From Mucilaginibacter limnophilus (GTDB lineage Bacteria > Bacteroidota > Bacteroidia > Sphingobacteriales > Sphingobacteriaceae), in contig NZ_SACK01000008.1 of NCBI RefSeq assembly GCF_004005815.1, positions 1-64,000 of the forward strand: a stretch of 64,000 bases of DNA, written 5' to 3'. Of this stretch, positions 59,376-64,000 are shown one piece after another (position 1 is the first letter of the stretch; every line of letters begins with the position of its first letter). The translations under genes and the position numbers were made by a program. The notes beneath the pieces are model-generated. The model was given only the letters and a program-made list of their open reading frames with translations, searched no databases and was not told where the DNA came from.

Positions 59376-62084
59376 CTAATTCGCTACCGGCAACCCTGCT
59401 ACGCCCCAGGCCTTATTCGGTTTTGGTCCAAGCCATAGCTCCAGCTGCCCGCCTTTTGCATATTCGGCATGGGTGAACCAGAATTTGTTAAGCGCCTTTC
59501 CGTTCAATGTGGCTTTTTGTATGTAAACGTTGTCTTTTGAATTGTTATGTGTAGTGATGACAAACTGTTTACCAGGGTAATATTCCGGGTCGAGTTTGAT
59601 CACCACCTTATCAAATATCGGGCTTGTAATATCATACACAGGCGTAGTAGCTACGTTACCCTGCAGATTAAATAACCCGATAGCCATCAGTACGCTTAAA
59701 CCGCCCATTTGCCCCTGATCTTCATCCTGACCGCCATAGCCTATGTCAGGAGTAGTACCACCGTAAGCTTTATCCTGTACACGGCGCACCCAGTACTGCG
59801 TAAGCCATGGCTTACCGGCATAGTTGAACACATGCGCGTCGCTAAGGCCAGGCTGATTGGCATAGCTGATATAGCCGCTGCTGTAATCGAACACAAAATC
59901 GCTTGGCTCGGCTTTTTCAAAGGCGTGGTTGAGCTTTTCAGTCAGCACATCATTACCGCCCATTAATCTTGCCAAACCCGGGATATCATGCGATACGCAC
60001 CAGGTGGCCTGCCACGCGTTAGCTTCAATCCAACCGGCGCCGCTAAGCGGGTTCTTGTGCGCAAATTTTCCTTCCCTGTTTTTTGGGAACAGCAGCTTTT
60101 GCTCAGGGTCGAACAAATTTTTCCAGCCTTTAGAGCGCTTTGTGAAAAAGTTATAATCATCTGTTTTACCCAGCTTTTTTGCCATTTGCGCTATCGCAAA
60201 GTCCTGAAAAACGGCTTCAACAGTGATACCGGCATTATCAGGCCAGTAACCTTTTTCAGTATAAAACTTAATATCATCGGCAGCGCCAAGCATACCGCCG
60301 GGAAGCGCGTTGCGTTTAACAGCGTCAAAAGCTGTTGGGATATCATATTTGGTGAGCAGGCCTTTCATATAAGTTCCTACTATCAGGTTAGTTGCCGGGC
60401 AGCTTGTCATGATATACGAATAACCGCCGCCTGCAGGGCCACGCGGCAGCAGTTTCCCGTTCTCGGCATATTGCAGCATCGATGCTGACATTTCATCCTG
60501 CACTTCGGGCCATGCAAGGCCCCAAAGCACATTCAGGTTCCATTGGGTAAGCCACCAGGCGTCACTGTTGTACATATTGTAACGTGGCTTACCGTCTTTA
60601 CCTTTCGGTAGCGTACGCACTTTGAATACGTTGTTGGTGAAATTGCCATCACGTGTCCCTTCGGTATTATCAGGATAATCGCCGTTTACGTCATTGTTCA
60701 TGTGCCGTCCTAAAAGAACATGCCACAAGTCGGTATAAAATTTTACTTTCTGGTCGGTTGTACCGCCGGTAACCTGCATGCGGCCCAGCCAATCGTTCCA
60801 TACCGTGCGCGACTCGTTACACACCTTGTCAAAATCCCAGGTTGAGCACTCAACGGCCATGTTGTTTTTAGCATTTTCAACACTGGTGTACGATAAACCT
60901 ATTTTCATCAATATCTCGTCACCCGCCTTAACGTCATATTGTGCGGCAACGCCTACGCTATCTCCTTCAAGCACATTTACATCAGCGATTTTGTTGCTCC
61001 CTTTCCAGCCTGCAAGGGCTTTGTAAGGCTTATCAAACTTTATACTGAAGAAAACCCTTACATCTTTTGGTCCTCCCCAGTACCTTTTTATTGAGCTGAA
61101 CGAACCTTCAAACTCTTTATCGCTGATCTTTTTAACACGAGCGTTAGCCATAGTACTGTTTGACACGAAACCACCAAGGTTGGTAATGATCTGTACAGGA
61201 AGATCATCAGTATAGCGGAATTTATAAAAGCCTACCCTATTGGTACTGGTTTGCTCAACCCATACTTTATGATTGCGCAGGTAAACACGGTGGTAGCCCG
61301 GCTGCACCAGTTCGTCGTCATGGCTGAACTCTGATTTCCAGCCTTCTTGTCCTTTGGTAACAGGGGTTGATTGTAAGGCAGGCATTACTTCAATGCCCGA
61401 CAGCATCCAGTCGTGAATCTGCGGAAAGCTTAATATTTCGTTCTCGTTGTAGTTATAACCACCGCCACCCTGGTTCTTGTTACGTGTCATAGGTGCCGAA
61501 GCAAGCATACCAAACGGGCGGCAGCCTGTGGTGAAAAAGAAAAAACGGCCGCGGTTTGTTTCAATATATGGGTCAACCCAACTTACATAATCGGCATATT
61601 GCTTTGATGATGGGAACACTTCTATCTCTGAGAAGCCGATGTCTTTTCCTGTACCGTCGGTTACAACAAATTTTACCCATTTTACCGTGCGCGCTGTAAA
61701 TTTCACTACCCGTGCTGTGCCATTATTGGGTATCTGGTTTGCCCAAACAAAACTACCGTCGCTGAAAACGAGTTTAGTTGTGGCCACATGCTCGTTAAGT
61801 TCAGGGCGATCATACAATATTACTTTGCTGATGCTTTGCGGCTTGTCCCATTCCAGTTGTATCCACGGGAAACGCACATAGCCCCAATCGGTAGTCTGCC
61901 CTTCGCAGGCCCACTGGCCTTTTCCGGTTACACCGATAATACCATCGGTAACATTTTGTGCAGCATACTTAGAATTTAAACTGGTTGAGGCGGTAACCTT
62001 TGCCTGGGGCGCGATATTATCGGGCCCGGCAATGGCTGACGTGCAGGCAAGCAAAGCGCCGGCAAGTAAAATTGTGTATCTCAT
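59376..62084 (-). CDS. GH92 alpha-mannosidase with N-terminal discoidin domain
   Basis: A 902-residue exported enzyme (signal MRYTILLAGALLACTSAIAG). Residues about 25-160 form a discoidin/F5-8 type C module (WACEGQTTDWGYVRFPWIQL; ISKVILYDRPELNEH). The GH92 catalytic part has VDPYIETNRGRFFFFTTGCR, PFGMLASAPMTRNKNQGGGG, FPQIHDWMLSGIEVMPALQS, MYNSDAWWLTQWNLNVLWGL and the calcium/acid-base region GYGGQDEDQGQMGGLSVLMA. GH92 enzymes are calcium-dependent exo-mannosidases that trim N-glycans or yeast mannans. Its start overlaps the stop of the upstream esterase gene (ATGA), so the two are translated together. Confidence 0.93.
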   Translation of the reverse strand: MRYTILLAGALLACTSAIAGPDNIAPQAKVTASTSLNSKYAAQNVTDGIIGVTGKGQWACEGQTTDWGYVRFPWIQLEWDKPQSISKVILYDRPELNEHVATTKLVFSDGSFVWANQIPNNGTARVVKFTARTVKWVKFVVTDGTGKDIGFSEIEVFPSSKQYADYVSWVDPYIETNRGRFFFFTTGCRPFGMLASAPMTRNKNQGGGGYNYNENEILSFPQIHDWMLSGIEVMPALQSTPVTKGQEGWKSEFSHDDELVQPGYHRVYLRNHKVWVEQTSTNRVGFYKFRYTDDLPVQIITNLGGFVSNSTMANARVKKISDKEFEGSFSSIKRYWGGPKDVRVFFSIKFDKPYKALAGWKGSNKIADVNVLEGDSVGVAAQYDVKAGDEILMKIGLSYTSVENAKNNMAVECSTWDFDKVCNESRTVWNDWLGRMQVTGGTTDQKVKFYTDLWHVLLGRHMNNDVNGDYPDNTEGTRDGNFTNNVFKVRTLPKGKDGKPRYNMYNSDAWWLTQWNLNVLWGLAWPEVQDEMSASMLQYAENGKLLPRGPAGGGYSYIMTSCPATNLIVGTYMKGLLTKYDIPTAFDAVKRNALPGGMLGAADDIKFYTEKGYWPDNAGITVEAVFQDFAIAQMAKKLGKTDDYNFFTKRSKGWKNLFDPEQKLLFPKNREGKFAHKNPLSGAGWIEANAWQATWCVSHDIPGLARLMGGNDVLTEKLNHAFEKAEPSDFVFDYSSGYISYANQPGLSDAHVFNYAGKPWLTQYWVRRVQDKAYGGTTPDIGYGGQDEDQGQMGGLSVLMAIGLFNLQGNVATTPVYDITSPIFDKVVIKLDPEYYPGKQFVITTHNNSKDNVYIQKATLNGKALNKFWFTHAEYAKGGQLELWLGPKPNKAWGVAGLPVAN

Positions 62085-63643
62085 AATTCTTCGTTAAGGC
62101 GTTTATAGTCGACTTTTATTTTGGCGCCGCTGCCATCATCTGCCCAACCGTCGGTACGGAAAGGCTCGGCCGGCAACCCGGCTTTATTCATAAAGTTTGT
62201 AACAGCTGTGTTAGTGAAGGCATAACGTGCAGCAACCGGCTTGGTAACTTTTGCTGAGCTCAGCACCACTTCATCACCTTTTATAACCGCTGTTGCGGGA
62301 TAAAAAACGGCATCCTCACCGGCAATAAAAAACTCAGCAGGAGCTTTTTTGTCGGCAGTAGCTAATCCCCCATCAAGCGTCTTGCTTTTGTATGATACGA
62401 TGATCTGGTTGCCATCAACCCTAATCTTGTTAAGCTGCGGGCCAAGGTATTGTACGTTGCCGAAGCCGTAATCTTTATTCAGCGCGATTCTTGCCAAACG
62501 CAGGCCAATTGGTTTTTTACGGCGCGGGTGCAGGTTGCGCGGCGCGTCCGGATCGTCGGTAGTTACTACCATTTCGGTGTTTTTAAGCTTACGTACATTT
62601 GCCTGCGCTTCGCGGAAAATGGCGTAATCAAAAGCTTTCGGATCTTCATTGTTCCAATAAAACGAAGGCACTTGCACAAGGTAGAACGGCAAATCGCCCT
62701 GGCCGAAATCACTGCGCCAGCCTTTTATCATAGCCGTTAGCAGACGTGTGTATTTGTTTTTGTCATTACGGTTAAACTCGCCCTGATACCATATAAAACC
62801 TTTAATGCTTAAGCCTGCCAGCGGATGTATCATTGCATTGTACAGCAAGGTTGGGCGGGTAACTTTTTCAAAGGTGAAGCCGCCATCAATTACTTCTTTT
62901 GATTTGGGGCTGTTATCGTACTCACGCAGGTACTTGTTATATAGCACGGTGTCGGCTTCCATTATTTTACGGTTTGTCCACGCCTGAGCGGTTGACGCGC
63001 CTATGGTTGACAGCACCACCCCTACCGGCAGCTTAGTGTTTTTGTGTATCTCGCTGGCAAAGTAATATGCTACAGCGCTAAAACGGCCGGCAGTTTCAGG
63101 TGTGCATATTTGCCATTTACCTTTTACTTCGTCAAACGGCTGCGCCTTAAAGTTTAAATCGGTATAAAAAAGCCTGATATTAGGAAAGTTCGCCTTAGGT
63201 ACTTCGTGCTGCCAGTCGATAACGCCATTGTTCTTGCCCTCTTCTCCCTTAAGCGAATATTGCATATTTGATTGACCGCTTGCTATCCATACCTCTCCTA
63301 TCAGCAGGTTGTTAAGGGTAATAGTTTTTGCACCATCGGTTATCACCAGTGTATGCGGTGTAAAATCGCCCGGTTTTGCTTTAGGCACTTTTATGGCTCC
63401 CCGCCAGTGGCCTGCGGTATCGGCCTCAATGGTGGTTTGCTTGCCTGTCCAGTCGCCTTTTATGGTGATCTTGTCGCCCGGGCTGGCTTTGCCCCATATA
63501 GTGAACGGTTTGTTTTGCTGCATCACCATATTGCTTTGAAACAAATTGGCGGTTTTAAAGGCAGCAGTGTCGGCAGTAGCGGCAAAAACCACAGCGTTAA
63601 TACAAACTGATAAAAAAAGCAGAAGGGTAAATTTAATTTTCAT
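62081..63643 (-). CDS. Sialate O-acetylesterase-like (SGNH/SASA) hydrolase
   Basis: A 520-residue exported esterase (signal MKIKFTLLLFLSVCINAVVFA). The SASA/SGNH fold shows the Ser nucleophile in GEVWIASGQSNMQYSLKG, VVLSTIGASTAQAWTNR, YNAMIHPLAGLSIKGFIWYQ then GEFNR, and the Asp/His pair in DDPDAPRNLHPRRKKPIGLR. It would remove acetyl groups from sugars, including but not limited to sialic acid. Coupled to the GH92 gene by a 4-base overlap, it may deacetylate a glycan so the mannosidase can proceed; that role is inference. Confidence 0.9.
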   Translation of the reverse strand: MKIKFTLLLFLSVCINAVVFAATADTAAFKTANLFQSNMVMQQNKPFTIWGKASPGDKITIKGDWTGKQTTIEADTAGHWRGAIKVPKAKPGDFTPHTLVITDGAKTITLNNLLIGEVWIASGQSNMQYSLKGEEGKNNGVIDWQHEVPKANFPNIRLFYTDLNFKAQPFDEVKGKWQICTPETAGRFSAVAYYFASEIHKNTKLPVGVVLSTIGASTAQAWTNRKIMEADTVLYNKYLREYDNSPKSKEVIDGGFTFEKVTRPTLLYNAMIHPLAGLSIKGFIWYQGEFNRNDKNKYTRLLTAMIKGWRSDFGQGDLPFYLVQVPSFYWNNEDPKAFDYAIFREAQANVRKLKNTEMVVTTDDPDAPRNLHPRRKKPIGLRLARIALNKDYGFGNVQYLGPQLNKIRVDGNQIIVSYKSKTLDGGLATADKKAPAEFFIAGEDAVFYPATAVIKGDEVVLSSAKVTKPVAARYAFTNTAVTNFMNKAGLPAEPFRTDGWADDGSGAKIKVDYKRLNEEL

Positions 63644-63985
63644 GATTACGATTTGATTTTAAGGAAGAAGGTTTCACGCCAATGCAGTGATAAACGGCAA
63701 GTCACTTTAAAAAGCACCGGTTTTGGCAACCCCATAAACAATTTAATTGGTTAATATATCCGCAAATGTAATCAAGACGTGGTAAACCCGCTTGCTTAAC
63801 TGCTATGTTGTAATTATTTTACAAAACAATTTAGCAGCGCAATTATAAATTAAATTTTTCATATTATTGTATGTACATAATAACATGTATTTGTGTCTAT
63901 ACATATTTTATAGTATGTTTGCTCTACATGTTGCAATTATTTAATTTGCTGTTTATTTTAAACTCAACCAATATCAACCCAAACA
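63644..63985. other. Intergenic region before the right edge
   Basis: This AT-rich divergent gap must promote both the esterase (minus) and the gene starting at 63986 (plus). TACATTTG occurs on the minus strand near 63772-63765. TATGTACATA, centred about 63873, is a palindrome within a longer imperfect one. Confidence 0.5.
63891..63921 (+). promoter_or_regulatory. Promoter of a gene at the right edge
   Basis: TTG (63891-63893), 20 bases, TATGTTTG (63914-63921): full consensus. It points to a plus-strand gene beginning near the window end, with a leader of about 60 bases. Confidence 0.6.
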
Positions 63986-64000
63986 ATGCAATTCAAAATC
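63986..64000 (+). CDS. Start of a plus-strand gene, cut by window edge
   Basis: ATG CAA TTC AAA ATC (MQFKI) begins at 63986, about 60 bases after a consensus promoter. Only five codons are visible, so no product can be named. Divergent from the esterase gene. Confidence 0.35.

Noticed and set aside
59988-60488. Plus-strand frame of 166 codons
   Set aside because: Antisense to the GH92 gene; no family features.

Overview
The window comes from the chromosome of a Bacteroidota bacterium, most likely family Sphingobacteriaceae (Mucilaginibacter/Pedobacter-like). This rests on SusC/SusD-type nutrient uptake genes, a PorD-like type IX secretion protein, the Bacteroidota form of RNA polymerase omega, many secreted glycoside hydrolases, and repeated Bacteroidota promoters (TTG, 19-20 bases, TAnnTTTG). 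The species is inferred, not shown. No phage, plasmid, CRISPR array, insertion sequence or tRNA was recognised.

Layout. 1-992: the 5' end of a 16S rRNA gene on the minus strand, its AT-rich leader and two near-identical tandem rRNA promoters. 993-8805, plus strand: housekeeping block bamD, rpoZ, coaBC, porD-like, then a BlaI/M56 repressor-protease pair whose protease carries an unusual array of about ten 23-residue repeats, then recN. 9093-19312: ahcY, a small membrane protein, a bacilliredoxin, a double-DUF1080 protein with a Gfo/Idh/MocA oxidoreductase, an M1 aminopeptidase, cdaA (c-di-AMP synthesis) and fabI. 19457-22267: a probable metal (copper?) module of a Met/His-rich outer-membrane protein, an HMA-MauE/DoxX membrane protein and an AraC regulator that begins with an HMA-like CxxC domain.

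22391-38143, all minus strand: a polysaccharide utilisation locus of SusC, SusD, a LamG surface lipoprotein, two GH144-type enzymes, a GH43-like protein and a GH3 beta-glucosidase, preceded by a membrane-spanning propeller/Y_Y_Y/LuxR-type regulator. The two GH144-like enzymes suggest beta-1,2-glucan as substrate: outside cleavage, SusCD import of sophoro-oligosaccharides, then GH3 trimming to glucose.

38693-59044: mostly housekeeping and signalling genes: YhcC-like radical SAM protein, acyltransferase, SRPBCC protein, YkuK, M13 peptidase, EttA, a bacteriophytochrome histidine kinase, a peptidoglycan amidase, YpfJ-type metallopeptidase, RecJ, an MBL-fold hydrolase, a single-domain response regulator, GcvP and PdxJ. 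59376-63643: a two-gene operon for GH92 alpha-mannosidase and sialate O-acetylesterase. A plus-strand gene probably starts at 63986.

The intergenic DNA is rich in repeats. At least four families of 60-90 bp palindromes bounded by GTCAT...ATGAC occur, two of them as the same nested composite, and one half-element is read as part of a small ORF. A second class consists of locus-specific 7-8 base iterated arrays, in three places arranged as inverted pairs around a hairpin. Candidates most worth follow-up are these repeats, the repeat-bearing M56 sensor, the HMA-AraC/HMA-MauE module and the GH144 locus.
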